A stretch of DNA of 64,000 nt, taken from contig NC_047068.1 of assembly GCF_902459465.1 (NCBI RefSeq), positions 17,817,195-17,881,194 on the forward strand, read 5' to 3'. The notes below the pieces were generated by a model. The model was given only the letters and a program-made list of their open reading frames with translations, was not told the origin of the DNA and made no database searches. Every line of letters starts with the position of its first letter. Position 1 is the first letter of the stretch. Both the position numbers and the translations under genes were made by a program. Of the stretch, positions 34,335 through 46,283 are shown one piece after another. The DNA is from Asterias rubens. Lineage: Eukaryota; Echinodermata; Asteroidea; Forcipulatida; Asteriidae.

Positions 34335-36000
34335 ATGTAGTGTCATAGATATGTAAATACTTCAACAAATAATGACCATAAAAAAGTTACTTGATACTTT
34401 GTAGGAAACACTGCAGCTGTTGATAGTTTTGAGAAAAGATTATTTTCGAAATGATATGGTTTGGACAATTGGTCATCAGAAAATATGTGAAGCTGAGAAA
34501 CAATTTGATTCATGTATGAATCGTTCCGCTGTTGCCAGATATGTGGTTGGTAGCGCTAAACATTGATGAACTCTATGTTTATGTGAACATATTATGGTGA
34601 TATTTTTTAAAATTTGGTTTGGCTGTCACATAGACAAAAACCAATCTGTGTCCCTTAATGTTATTTGTTATTTATTATAGCAAGGTACATGGACTTAGGT
34701 GTCTGATTTTTGTGTTTAAGGTACTATACAGGATTGGTAGAGCTGACAAAATAGTAGTAGTGAATGTGATGGGATCAGCTAATGCCTTTTTTCTTTTTTC
34801 TTGAGGTTTTCAGATTCAGTTTTGTCGAACATGACTTAATTTCAGAGGGAAGTTTTTCACAGAAAAGAATGTCTCTGGTATGAATTTCATTGTCAAAACT
34901 GAAATAAAGCAACATTTTTGTATCCTTACCGATTCTGTGTAATACAAAAATGTACCTTGAAGGTAAAAAGCAATGTTCATATGATTGCTTTACAGGGTTT
35001 TCATTATTAATATTTAACTTATTTTATGCAATACTAAACATTCCAAAATGTCCTAACAGTTGTATTACAAGTTGGATGTGATACTACAAAAAGCAAGAAA
35101 ATAAGTATCAAGTGGAAAGTATTTTAACTTGGGTAATTAACAGGTCTCCTAATTACTTGGGTGTCCCTGCAATTACTTTTAATTGTACTGCCACAATACT
35201 TGTGTGTAAATCTTTTATATAATTGTATTGTTTCTGTTTTATATAATTGTGTGTACATGGAAATGTTGGTAACTGTGTGAGACATTCATGCTGCTGAAAG
35301 AAGAAACCGAAAACAAATAAATGTTTCCATAAAACAGGAAAAAGTGTGACAGAGTTTTCATTTTGTTGGTATTAAAAACTATTAATTTGACTACTGAACC
35401 CCCACAAGAGGTGCAAATAAATAAATAAATAAATGAATATGTGGGATTGGGCTCGTGACGGTGATGCCTTACAAGAAAATAGTGCATCTGAAATAAGAGT
35501 ATAAACCAATGAGATTTTTTTAGCATCTGAAAAATGCTTTAAAATTGTTATTTGTTGAGTGAAAAGTTAAAGTGAAAAGTTTGTGAGACCAAATGTAAGA
35601 AAAACAAAACTGTTTTCCCAGTAGCTGACTGGCAATGGGGTACAAGTTTTTCTTCACAACGAAACCACGAGACGCTAAATAGTCTGGTACCTCACTGTTT
35701 ACCAAACACAGCTTTCAGATTTCTCGTAGTAAGTAGGAAGCCGCACACAATCAACTTGCCTAGCGTTTTCTTACGCAGCAGCTGATTAGTCAAGAAGGCA
35801 ACGTAGTACAGTCTGACCAATCACAATCGGGCTCTCATTTTTTAGCCATGCTGGACATTTTGATTCAAACGATTACGCTGACGAAGACATATTCTGTAAA
35901 GGTTTTTGACTGTTTTGGGTTTCCTTAGGAAAAACGAACATAGTAAAATACTAGATGAATAGTGTATCTAACACTCATTAAGGAAAATTATTCTGCCCAA
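34335..36000. other. no gene seen
   Basis: AT-rich with short frames only. A (taaa)n run lies at 35417-35434. CCAAT-containing DNA at 35815-35835 could be promoter-like, but nothing ties it to a gene. Confidence 0.35.
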
Positions 36001-36004
36001 TTTA

Positions 36005-36475
36005 GTTAAATATTATGAAAATGACTTTTACGGAGACCCTTATTTCTTCTCAAAATCCGTGATGCTTTTGGTCTCATATTTCTGTATTTTTAGCACAAAA
36101 AATCGTGTTATTAATTTTCTAGGTACAATAAAACATTATCGCTTCGTTGTGTGATGTTTTTTTTCGTTACAGTGTTTAATTTTCCCGAAATGAATTTTTG
36201 AAAACGTGTCCTCCAAGCAGAAGCTCATAAGATACGCAGCGAATAGCTGTGTTTTAAATATTATAAAAACGACTTACGGAGACCCTTATTTCTGCACAAA
36301 ATCCGTGATGTTTTTGGTCTCATATTTCTGTATTTTTAACACAAAAAATCGTGTTATTAATTTTCTAGGTACAATAAAACATTATCGCTTCGTTGTGTGA
36401 TGTTTTTTTTTCGTTACAGTGTTTTATTTTCCCGAAATGAATTTTTGAAAACATGTTCTCCAAGCTTATTATTTA
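36005..36475. repeat. tandem duplication, about 248-bp period
   Basis: aaatattatgaaaatgacttttacggagacccttatttct at 36008 recurs as aaatattataaaaacgacttacggagacccttatttct at 36257. Both run through ttttcgttacagtgttt..attttcccgaaatgaattt. Confidence 0.85.
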
Positions 36476-36589
36476 TTGATAACGGTCATGCATCCGACTG
36501 ACTGTACAAGGGTAACATGGTCTATACACGTACACCTACACGCAGTACATACACATTTCCACACACACACACGACGTGCAGTTGCATGG

Positions 36590-36630
36590 CCGTACGTGAA
36601 AGAGCTCATTATATATGCGGATGACCCTTC
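36590..36630 (+). promoter_or_regulatory. possible TATA-containing promoter upstream of the receptor gene
   Basis: cattaTATATGcgg (36608-36620) lies about 640 bp before the receptor ATG, in a locally GC-richer stretch (36530-36720). This is composition and a TATA-like match only. Confidence 0.2.
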
Positions 36631-36789
36631 AGTGGCCTTTCAGTAGACGACCGCAAACGGCCGGCCACCTCCGCCCTAAAGCCTGAATGGGAATGAGTGT
36701 ACCAACGGCGCTGAGACGCATGAGGGCGATATTCAAAAATCTATACAGGGAAATTTGCAAGCCTGGACCGTGCGTGGCTATTCAATGAT

Positions 36790-36935
36790 TTCATGCAAAA
36801 TGTGTAATCGGTTTTTCACTATTTTCTCGGGACCCAGATGGCTGATCGATCTCAAACTTCTACAGGTTTGTCAGTTTATGTATATGGTGGCTTACATTAA
36901 GTGCTTACACTGCCAGCAACTGTTTTGTTAGTAAA
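36790..36935. mobile_element. fragment of the GACACTATTGGTAA-family element
   Basis: ttttctcgggacccagatggctgatcgatctcaaacttctacaggtttgtca resembles the middle of the family seen intact at 62777-63157. Confidence 0.4.
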
Positions 36936-37257
36936 AACCAGACCTGTACCCGGCCTTTAAGGTGGGGAGGTACATAGGTATGTTGCAAGAGGCCCCGGTT
37001 GACTAATGGGAATGTCCCATAAAATTGGGAACTGTTGCTCAATTGCACGAATAATTTTTGCCTTTTTGTCATAATGCCATTTTATGCCACAATTATTATG
37101 CCACTCGGCATGCTCAGTACATGAATGATACGAACCAGACGAATTACCTTTAATTAAAAATACTCGTGGTTGGTTGGAGGTACTAAAAACACTTATTGTT
37201 TATAGTATTGTCTTCCCTCGACTCCGAGTCATTGGTCTGTCAACCCACGGTCTGACG

Positions 37258-37345
37258 ATGTTTGCTAAAAGCAGAAACTTGGTGTTATTCGTAATGCTAA
37301 TGACAGCTGAAACATGCTTTGCACGTCACATGTTAACCAGTAGTA
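37258..37345 (+). CDS. receptor exon 1: signal peptide
   Basis: ATG 37258 is the first ATG of the frame; upstream in-frame codons lack one. The donor is AGTA/GTAAGT. Cleavage is expected after CFA (residue 22). Confidence 0.78.
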
Positions 37346-39743
37346 GTAAGTTGCATCATTATACAGAACATGAAAGCATATTATGGGGGAAATGTCTGTA
37401 TCCCGCCACCACTTTTTAAATGGCTATAAAAAATGCCTTTACGAGTGAATAAGTGGTGGCAGGATCCTGCGGAAATACTTCCAAATTATATACCAAGCAT
37501 CCTTTCGACATTATTTTTGGAGAAAGCAGAAATATAGTAGGCCTATGTATCAGGGATTTGTGCATTTCAATGTTGCATAAACGGGGGTGTACACATTTAT
37601 AACTGGGGTGTCCAAAAGACACCCACACCTCCCTCTGGCTAATGACACTGGGATTAGGCCTACCAATCCTATTATTGGGTGTCACTTTGCTGTCTCATTA
37701 ATTTATGAGTACAAGTGTTATCCCAGTGCAAACAAAGAACAGTAACGGTCACCATTACATTTAATATTATTTCTTTTATTTCCAAGGAGTTAGACCCCCG
37801 GACAAGAACAAGATCTGCCAGGATGAACTTGGTGCCGACTATGTATGGGAAGAGAATGTCCGGACATGTGTGAGGTGTACATCTTGTACACCAGAAGCGC
37901 AGGACCCACACTGTGTCACATGTCGTGGTGAGTTCCCCCTCCTCTAGCCCACCTTGTTGGGCTGTTAAGGCTCTCTTAACATATCATATCAAGCAGATGT
38001 TAAGAGAACAAAAACAGCCCAACAATGGGTTACCCTCCTATCTGCTACAAATGGAATTCTGCTACAGTTTTTACATTTCCTTTTTATTAATTCTGGTTGT
38101 GAAGCCAAGCAAACTTAATCACTATACTAGTCTTAGAACCCTAAGGAGGGAAGACAAGGAAGGAAGTTTTAGTTTCAGATGTAGGAAGAAAACCCCAGAG
38201 AAAGTTATTTCAGGGAAAACACACACAGTCAGACAGGGACTCAAAACCCAATGCACTTAGTGCCCCCTTGGTGTGAATCGAACTGGGATTCTTGAGGTGA
38301 AAGGCAAGAGAAAGATAACACAATATGCCAACCTGATTGACTCAAATAACCATCTATAATATGTTTTGATTTTAAATTTAAATTCTGCCATACAATTCAA
38401 AAAAATTAAAAATATGTCTTCTTTTATTGACAGAACTTGGAGTAATCCCAACTGTCCAATCCTCCTTAAGTGGAATTACTGCCCCGCAGCCTGACGTACA
38501 GAGCTCCACAAAACTCCAACCATCATCCGCAATGACGTACTCGTCTGCCACTGGGATGGACTCTACCAGCCAGGCCACTGGGATGGGCTCTACCAGCCAG
38601 ACAAATGATGACAACAAAGGTACAGTAAAAAAGGCATCTCAAGCCTATATCAATGTGCTCAGGAAATGCAGGCTTGCAGAATGTCACACAGGCCAAGGCC
38701 TGGTCTGTTGCCCTGTTCTTGGCCTTGGTGCCCCTTCAAAAGATTCCCATGGACTTAAGGATTTTTGGATTGAAGTGTCCTTGCAAATGGAAAATGGCTA
38801 CAAACAACTAAATGGAAACAGCGTGACACAGCTGGAGCTGTGTAAAGTTAGAAGTGATTTGGGGTAGGGGTACTTGGCAAAAACCTATTCATTCACGCTT
38901 CATATTTGTTTCATATTTTACGAAGCAGAACTTGTAGCCAATGGTACATGACATTCATGCATTTATAAAGAGAGCCCAAAGATAACTCAGGCCTGTATGC
39001 TTCGTTTTTAAAGGGCAAGGGCACCAAGGCATTGTCTCCTTGGTAAAGGGCACCCTATGAGGAAATTGTAAATTTCTACTGGAGCATTTCAAGGCCACCG
39101 AGGCAATGACCAGGAGGCATGGAGGCAATCGTGAAGTATCAGGCCTATGTACCGTTTGATTCACCTTTGCCAAGTTATTAATTTAGAATCATCTTTTCAT
39201 TTTTAGGGAGTGAAGCGAGGGGTGGACCATATTGGATAATACCGATATGTTTGATAGTAGCAGTTATAGTGGTCATCCTCATCGGTTGTGGGTTGTGGAT
39301 GTTCAAGTATAAAAAAAAGGGTAAGACGTTTTATCCAAACTGTCTGACACCATACCGAGTACGCCACACTATTTTAACTACAATCAAACTGACTTTGAAG
39401 CATAGGCCCTTTTCGAAACGACTGGATTTGGCTTTGGATTTGTCTCAGGCTAGCTTGGCCCCGCAGTTGTTTTGACAATTGCAGGTGCTTTGCGTATACA
39501 CGCTCAGGGTTTCAGACGAGAGGGCGGAGCCTGAAGCCGAGTCCAAAGCCCAAGCCGTGGTTTCGAAAATGGCCATAGTGTTACGTGTACTGTTCTGTAC
39601 ACTGTTATCAACTCTCTATTCTTTCTTCTTCAGCAACGTTAACTCCAATGTCACAACAAGAGACTGGACTCCCATCTGAGTTTCATCCCATGGTAGGCTT
39701 ACCAACTGATGATACGGGGAACCACACAGCTGAAGACGTGTAG
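37258..39743 (+). CDS. Fn14-like single-CRD TNF receptor superfamily member (212 aa)
   Basis: Five coding exons, all joined in phase 1: 37258-37345, 37787-37927, 38434-38619, 39207-39320, 39634-39743. The signal peptide is residues 1-22 (hydrophobic LVLFVMLM, then CFA/R). Residues 40-75 hold six cysteines spaced C-x16-C-x2-C-x2-C-x8-C-x2-C. From the second cysteine on, this is exactly the spacing of Fn14/TNFRSF12A (CxxCxxC-x8-CxxC); BCMA and TACI differ slightly. A Ser/Thr-rich stalk (77-147) contains ATGM(D/G)STSQ twice. The membrane helix is 148-171, with KYKKK after it. The tail contains MSQQETG, matching the TRAF2 motif (P/S/A/T)-x-(Q/E)-E and close to PIEETG in Fn14. There is no death domain. 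Expected role: plasma-membrane receptor for a TNF-family ligand, signalling through TRAFs. The ligand is unknown. A polyadenylation signal follows at 39986. Confidence 0.82.
37787..37927 (+). CDS. receptor exon 2: six-cysteine ligand-binding domain
   Basis: The acceptor is tttccaag and the donor TCGTG/GTGAGT. The whole cysteine-rich domain sits in one phase-1 exon of 47 codons, a module that could be shuffled. Aromatic Y48 and W50 lie before cysteine 2, where Fn14 has a Trp. Confidence 0.85.
38434..38619 (+). CDS. receptor exon 3: Ser/Thr-rich stalk
   Basis: The acceptor is attgacag and the donor CAAAG/GTACAG. It contains two tandem 9-residue repeats (ATGMDSTSQ, ATGMGSTSQ), encoded by a direct 27-bp repeat at 38557-38610. 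Likely O-glycosylated. Confidence 0.8.
38670..38800. mobile_element. CAGGCCTG-family element in receptor intron 3 (degenerate)
   Basis: It contains gttgccctgttcttggccttggtgccccttcaaaag and gtccttgcaaatgg, as in the copies at 48378 and 51617. Confidence 0.55.
38988..39147 (-). mobile_element. CAGGCCTG-family element, well preserved, in receptor intron 3
   Basis: The ends CAGGCCTGTATGCTTC and GAAGTATCAGGCCTA are inverted. Length is 160 bp. The CAG start recalls hAT ends, but no 8-bp duplication could be seen. Confidence 0.68.
39207..39320 (+). CDS. receptor exon 4: transmembrane segment
   Basis: The acceptor is tttttag and the donor AAGG/GTAAGA. WIIPICLIVAVIVVILIGCG forms the helix, followed by basic YKKK. 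Confidence 0.85.
39634..39743 (+). CDS. receptor exon 5: cytoplasmic tail
   Basis: The acceptor is ttcttcag; stop TAG at 39741. SQQETGLPSEFHPM aligns with KQETGRPDKFHPS of paralogue A, and these are the most similar residues of the two tails. Confidence 0.82.
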
Positions 39744-39985
39744 AGTCGGTACGAAATAGTGGTAGGGGGTACTGAAATTAAAACATTCCTGTAGGTTTCA
39801 TCTTGTATAGAAGGGCCTTGTGCTGGTGAGGTCATGCTACTTAATCATTAGAAAGCCATTGAGGTACATTTTGCATCTTGCTATGATAAGTATATCCAAG
39901 TAAACTTTGTAGACAAATGTACTATTTTAGCTTGTAAATATTTCTTGGCTCAAAAACAAATTAAGATTGCAGAAATGAAACGTTG

Positions 39986-39991
39986 AATAAA
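39986..39991 (+). terminator. polyadenylation signal AATAAA of the receptor gene
   Basis: A canonical AATAAA lies 243 bp after the stop codon, the first one downstream, with a T/GT-rich stretch (ttttagttgtacttaggttttt) just after it. Confidence 0.65.
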
Positions 39992-40009
39992 AGCTGCTTT
40001 TTAGTTGTA

Positions 40010-40990
40010 CTTAGGTTTTTCTGAACTTTCCATGACAAAGTAGTTGGAGGACACAAATGCTTAGGAATTGTCTACATGTGGTCACAATTCTTGCAATTTA
40101 TGCAGTGAGTTTTTTATTGATTATTTTAAATGTCACCTCACACAGAACAAGAAAAGAGAAAGGAAAAGAATTTTTATCCAGACTTTAGTATTGGTTTCAA
40201 TGGGTAGGCACCCACAACAAATTCAGCAACATTCCAAGGCCGAACTAAATCCTGCAAATTAAACGGAAGTTATTTGTTTAACTAATGAGGTTTTGGTATT
40301 TACAAAGGATGTCAACTTTTACCACATAGAATATATGAATACTTACTTCTCCAGGCAAACTCTCGAACCTCACTAATTGTCAGAGAAAACGCAATAGCTT
40401 TTATAAAAAGTGGTGAAAATCTTAGTTTTTCACTTTCGCATATCACACTGTTTTAAGTGTACCAATATTCTTTCACAGGTAATTTGGAGTATCGCATAAT
40501 TCCATCCCATGGCTATATTCAGCGTATAACTGGTTGAGATTGTTTTGATAATGATGAAGGACATTGAATGGTCCTTCAGTAAATTCCAAGGTTGAAAGAT
40601 GAACTTTAAAAGAGATTTTGCTAAAATTTTTGTATCGTAGCCATGGGATGGAAATGTGTGGTACATTTTTTGTAATTAATCATGGAGCATATTTGCTCCC
40701 TTAGTAATTTAATACGTAATTAAATTTTGGTTTTTAGATGCACCATTTTCATAATCGGTCATCAATTCCACTTTTCAAAATGTTCTCTTGCGCTGGAGAA
40801 ACAAACTTGTAAGCCTGCTAAATGTGAGCAAGAAACAGGTGGTGCATGAACAGAAATTATTGCTCAACACAAATCTGTGCCAGAGATTTCAGAAAACAAA
40901 ACATGAATAATTTTTTTATTCATGCACCATGTTGTGTGAAAGAATATCTTTCCTTCATACGGCTCACTTTTTATGATTGAGTTTGTTTTT
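40010..40990. other. no gene seen; one inverted repeat
   Basis: ATTCCATCCCATGGCTA (40498) is mirrored by TAGCCATGGGATGGAAA (40638), possibly a worn MITE. There are no exons. Confidence 0.4.
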
Positions 40991-41024
40991 AGTTTTTAGA
41001 CTGTAAGACTAGAAACTTTTCAAG

Positions 41025-41190
41025 TTGATACGGTAAGGTTTGCAGAAACACCTTGTACATGAGTAGGATTTGAAACCTTACATGGTGGAGACCAATGTAG
41101 TAAGGTTTACAGTAACACCATGTACATGAGTAGGACTTGAAACTTTGCATGGTGGAGATACAATCTAGTAAGTTTTGCGGGAACACCGTG
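41025..41190. repeat. tandem repeat of about 66 bp, 2.5 units
   Basis: gtaaggtttgcagaaacacc.tgtacatgagtaggatttgaaacctt.catggtggaga repeats from 41030 and 41098, with a partial third at 41167. A related fragment lies at 44215-44280. Confidence 0.7.
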
Positions 41191-41199
41191 TGAGTAAAA

Positions 41200-41420
41200 C
41201 ATTGACATGGGGCATGGAGGCAAATCCGTTACCTCTGCGAACCAACGGTTTTGCTAAACCTTACACAGTACATTCAAAGGGGCACAAAGGCAATGGAAAA
41301 CACTCTTGAATGGGCAAGAAAGTGTTACCTTTGTAAATGGCACTTTAATGAGAAGGTAACACATTCCCACATGGACATTCCAAAGGGCACCGAGGCAAAG
41401 ATTAACCAGGAGCATTGGGG
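41200..41420. mobile_element. CAGGCCTG-family element, degenerate
   Basis: It holds gggcacaaaggcaatgg, tttgtaaatggcacttt and aaagggcaccgaggca. Confidence 0.5.
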
Positions 41421-41879
41421 CATTTGTCTCTATGAAGAATATAAAATCGACCTCAAATAACATCAATAACAAAATAAAGAAAAAAACCTGCCATTTTGAA
41501 AACTTATTTGTGTTTTTTGTGATAGATTTACCATCAATGATCGCAATGTAACAAATCTTCTGCACATAAAAAAGCATCTAGATGTGATATTCAAAATGTG
41601 CCTTAAAAATCCTCAAAAGTCTATTTTTTCTATCTGTGCTTAATAGTACTATACTATTATATTATAGAAAATAAAATTGGTAAGTTAGATTGTAGATAAC
41701 TTTGCTGTGTATATGTAGTTATTAACTTAAGCTATCATATTAGATGAAATACTGTAGTTCACATTTCTGTGTGGTAGTTAATAAAACGGTGCTTTTAGCA
41801 AATGCCATTTAAAGCTTTTGTGCAGTGATTATTTTCAATCGAAATAACTAGAGCTGCAAGATAGGTAACTGGAGCTCTA

Positions 41880-42130
41880 GCGATTGTTAGAACCTGAAAT
41901 GAGGCATGGGCGCCATTCTGGTAAGCACATGTTTCGTTATGATAGAAATGCTCACTGTCTGCACTGATCCAGGCTCTAGTGAACTTAAGGGGCACAGCAA
42001 TTTTTCTCTGGTAAGGGGCACTCGCAAAAAATATAAATTTGTATTCGAACAGCACAAGGCACCACTGCAAATGGCGTGGTTTATTTCGAGGCCTGCTGTA
42101 TATTGTTGCATTAGGAGACTTGCTTACTGA
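41880..42130. mobile_element. CAGGCCTG-family element, degenerate
   Basis: It holds ttaaggggcacagcaatttt and aaggggcactcgcaaa; the ends are not clear. The frames over it are chance. Confidence 0.4.
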
Positions 42131-42589
42131 AATGGCGTCAAATGCATACTTCAAATGTCAGCTGAAAAAATATGTGAGAATTAATTAGTACGAAACTAAA
42201 GGACAAAATAATGCCTTGCTCAAAATTGGACACTTTGAGTTCTCTTTTAACAGCTGCTTACATTTATTGTTACACATCTTTTTTTCAGAAATACATGCAT
42301 TTAACCATTTAATCATTTTTAATTTCAATGACTGTGTATTAAGCACAGTGTAATGGCAATGTTAAACCAACATGTTGGCAACACAATGTTGTGTAAAATT
42401 GTTGCATTGTTTTTGTTGTTGTTATGTTTTGTCAAGTATGAAATTACTGTCTTATCTATAAATGGTACATCAAGAAGTAATTTTTAATACAAATATGACA
42501 ATTGTTTTTGAACACAAAAGCCCATAATATAAGAAAATGTGGGCTAGCTGTACTACCTAAGGCTATGTCCAGATGAAGCAACTAAGAGC

Positions 42590-43165
42590 TGAGCTCAAGT
42601 TCATAAAGCTGTGAAGCAGAAACGGTTGCTTAACAAATTTCTTTGCTAAGCAAAAATTGAGTGGGGCACCAGTCACAAAAATGTTAACTTCATGTTAGTT
42701 TTGGCTGGTAATCAGTTTCTGTTAAGCAACACTTTTCTATGCTTAGCAAATTTGTTTCCTTACATACAGACATTAAGAATTCGGCCCTGGCGAAATTGGT
42801 CACTACATTAATTGATTTCATCTCTCTGCAAATTCCCATGTTCCAATGCAGGGACAAGCCACAGCCCAAATTGCTTTATCTGGACAAAATGACAGGGCCT
42901 AATTTCATAAAGCTGTTAAGCGCTAAGCAAACTTGTGAGATCACTTTTATAATCCTACTTAACAAACAATCCCCAAAAATTAGCACAGGTTCACAATGAA
43001 TAACTTGCATTATGTTGTCACTCAATCCACTTACAAGAACCGCCAGCAAATTAGCTGTTTTTGCTTACAGCAAATCAATGGTTATCAAATAGAAAATGTG
43101 CTAAGCGTAGCTCCGCAGTAAGCAGAAAATGTATGATTCAAAACTTTATGAAATTATCCCCCAGA
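42590..43165. mobile_element. two worn MITEs related to 33738-34003
   Basis: 42590-42770 and 42890-43162 each contain ttcataaagctg..aagc and gctaagca / tgcttagc or agtaagcaga pairs. The second runs from gggcctaatttcataaag to ctttatgaaattatccccc. Confidence 0.5.
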
Positions 43166-43449
43166 TCTACTGGTAACAATCTTATTCATTAATTACAAAA
43201 AGTTAAATATTTCAAGTTCTTACTGTCAAATTCTCTCTGACGAACACAAAACTTTGAAACTTACTTCATAACATGTCAACTTCTATGAAATTCCATGCAA
43301 AGTAAAGCCGTTTCCAAAGCTATCTACAAAACAAACTCAGTCTCTAGTCCACCCTGTAAGATGATTACATTGCTCTATAAACGAGCGGTAAATGATACAT
43401 TTTAGCTTTTAACCACCTGTAACTACATTAGCGTAAACTTGGGTGTGAT

Positions 43450-43625
43450 CCACGGCAAGTTCAGGTTGAATGGCTTCTGACTGGCACCCAAACAAAGAGA
43501 TTAACAAAATAGGGAGACCGCAACACTAGGGGATAGGTGCAAAGTTGGTAGTGCACCCGTACATTAATGCAGAGGTTGTGGGTTCAAATCCCACTTTAGT
43601 CAATTTTCTTTGTTCAACCCATATA
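43450..43625 (+). mobile_element. tRNA-derived SINE, family A, copy 1
   Basis: It shares ggcttctgactgg, aaatagggagac, an A-box-like tgcaaagttggtagtgcacc, the B box GGGTTCAAATCCCAC and the tail caattttctttgtt with 63555-63735. Confidence 0.7.
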
Positions 43626-43904
43626 ACTTTTGAATAATGGCCATGTGTGAAAGAATTATCTTCAGCAGTGAGCTAAACCAATTACGTCTGTATGGTACAA
43701 TGAGTTTGATTGGTAAGAAGTTGACAGTGTTGCCAATGCACATGGTTTGAGGTTAGCTTTTGTACAGCAACGTGCGCTGAACCTGGTACCATTGTCCCAT
43801 ACACATTCATTAAGAACTGTGAGTGGGTTTTCACCTGCTCTTGGGTAACCTTGCCCCTAAACATTTGACAAAGCAACTATCTTTAGTCCAAGGAATGAAA
43901 CTTC

Positions 43905-44030
43905 AAGCATTGTGTAGGCTTGAAGTTTCATTGCTTAGAGGGCAAGGCCATTTACATTTTGCAAAGGGCACTTCCACTCTATATACACCAAGGCTTTGTT
44001 ACCCCTGTTCAATTCCTGGCCTGATTGTGA
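43905..44030. mobile_element. CAGGCCTG-family element
   Basis: It runs from gtaggcttgaagtttcattg to caattcctggcctg, with gggcaaggccatttacattttgcaaagggcacttcc inside. Confidence 0.58.
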
Positions 44031-44034
44031 CTAA

Positions 44035-44980
44035 GCAAGTCAGTGTACCAAACATTATATTTAAATCTAACCCGTTATTGGCTTAAAACATGTAATCCAT
44101 GCTGTTTTTATGAAGGAACCCCTTCAACACAAAAACGAACACAACACTTCCCAAAGTTGTTACTGGTATGTATCAAACACAAAGAAAATACTATAGAGTT
44201 TGTATGATTTGAGGCATGGCATGGCGAGGTATCAATATATGTTTGGTTTGCGGTAACACCATGCGTGTATCTACTTACCAGGTAGTGTTTGTTCCTTAGA
44301 AAACTGTCTTTCTATATAAAAGAGTTTGCCATACAAGCGTATACACGTACATTTTGTTTGGATTGGAATATAATCCTACCCTGCCAATCGAAAAACAAAA
44401 CAAAACTAATCTCTCTTACAAATGACTTATAAACATTTCTCATGTTACCGGAACTGACTGTATAACACATAAATAATAAGAAGAAATTTTTTTTTAGTTT
44501 GAGCCCAATTTCCAAACGCTGTAAACTGTAAGATAGATTGAACTACATCAATTTGAAAAAGCACCAAGAGAGAAGACTTATGTCATTTGTAATTTTGGGT
44601 AAGTAATCTTCAACACTCAACATACGTATAATTCATCGGACTAAAAGCCAGCATTAAAAAAAACCTAAAAAAACAAGACCGCTGGACGTGTCCAATATGA
44701 GTTTACTGGCTGATGCTAAAATCACTGGCCGCAAATTAAACCCTGAATCTCCTACATGGATACATTTTGAAATCAAGAAAACAAGGTGAAAACTAGATTT
44801 CTTAGTTCGGAACATTAAAGTATTGGGTTTTGCTAACAAAATTGTTCCTTGCAGTGTAAGCAATTTATGTAATCCACCTTGTACACTGACTGACAAACTT
44901 GATAAGTTTGAGATCGATCGTCATTCTGCGTCACGAGAAAATAGTGAATGATTAAAACGCTCACTGAGCGATTAATTATT
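44035..44980. other. no gene seen
   Basis: Short frames only. A fragment of the 41.0-kb repeat lies at 44215-44280. Confidence 0.35.
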
Positions 44981-44984
44981 TACC

Positions 44985-45115
44985 ATCAAATATAAGATTT
45001 CAGACAGAAATATTTCAAGGGACATTTTCTACTATCATTAAACCGTGTAAGCTTGATGTAAATCTGTGACTTTTACAATTTTTGTTTTCTTATCAATTCT
45101 TTAATGTTCCTTTAA
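44985..45115 (-). repeat. dispersed repeat, agatttacat..acggttt family (inverse)
   Basis: aaatatttcaagggacattttctactatcattaaaccgtgtaa and aaatctgtgac are the complement of 31640-31740. Confidence 0.62.
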
Positions 45116-45479
45116 ACTAGTTCATGGAAAGATTACAAAGAACTTTTAATTATATTAAAAAGGGCAAGGCACTTATCTTCCCTTCAAGAATCTAACATAC
45201 TTGAATTACCTACAGTCAAATATTGAAGTATTTCCGCCCAAAGGGAAGATGCAACATTTGTAATACAAATCTTTCAAAAGTCTAAACCACTGAAGTTGCT
45301 TTTGAAAGCTTTAAAGAGTGACGTTGGAACAGCAAGTCAAGTACTAGTCATTGGAATTATATTTGTTTTCTTCATCCAAATTAATGATCTTCATTCTGAT
45401 GTAAAAGTTTTGAGTAATGTCGTTTGTGTTCACACAATTTTGAAAACACTGTTAATTTTTACGGGGGATGATTATTATT

Positions 45480-45650
45480 ATTTAATTTTTTACCCTTACA
45501 CTGATGTGTGTTAATAAGCACTGTACACTCGGTACTTTCCCCAAATTCTGTGAAAAAAAAAAACCTGTAGGCAAATCACTCGGGTGGAATTCAAACCCAT
45601 GACCTTTGAAGATGTCTTACCACTAAACCACAGAGCGTGCCTAGTAGCTA
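45480..45650 (-). mobile_element. tRNA-derived SINE, family B (inverse copy)
   Basis: Read on the minus strand it has GTGGTTTAGTGGTAAGAC (A box), GGGTTTGAATTCCACCC (B box), then cctacaggttttttttttt and cagaatttggggaaagtaccgag, matching 30085-30250. Confidence 0.65.
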
Positions 45651-46283
45651 GAGGCAGTTTGCATTCTATGTATTCACCAAGTGGTTTGCCTGTGGATTTG
45701 TTTTCTCGACAGACCTCAGGAAAGTATACAGATCAATGTAAGGGTAAAAACAATTTTTATAACATCCATTTAGATACATCATTAAGTATTCTTTGTTATT
45801 CATGTAGATTGTGCAAAGTGCACAAATGTTGCTTTTTCCTTTCAATAAATTTAATAGTTTTAATATAAAGAGGAAGGGAATTGTTAAAGTTGACATTTCT
45901 TTTTTCTTTCTTTAAACATGAAACCATTATACGCTTGGCATATTATGAGTTTCTGGTCACCACACATATATAAACTAACAACACAATCAAGATAAATTAC
46001 CACATCGACAAGTTTTGTAAACTTGCGACAAGAACTTGTTGCATGATAATACTGATATTTTCTTGCACAAAAATAGTTATATTTACAATATCTTGTTTTA
46101 AAATAAAACACATTTGATTGATAATAACTGAGCATACTTTAATCGAGTAATATAATCAAGTCAAATTTTATGAAAAAACTCACCACAACAACTCAGAATC
46201 CTCTAAAATCCTTTCCCAAGTTCTGTCAGACTTTGACGGACTCGCAAACACCTTGCAAGCAAAATAACAATGCTCGGCATCAT

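Noticed and set aside
37174-37257. N-terminal extension of the receptor
   Set aside because: No ATG in this part of the frame; the ATG at 37258 gives a proper signal peptide.
38427-38867. Single 146-codon protein
   Set aside because: Only 38434-38619 is exon; the rest is intron with a mobile element, after a good GT donor.
43521-43600. Functional tRNA gene
   Set aside because: A and B boxes are present but the acceptor stem does not pair and copies share long non-tRNA flanks; it is a SINE.
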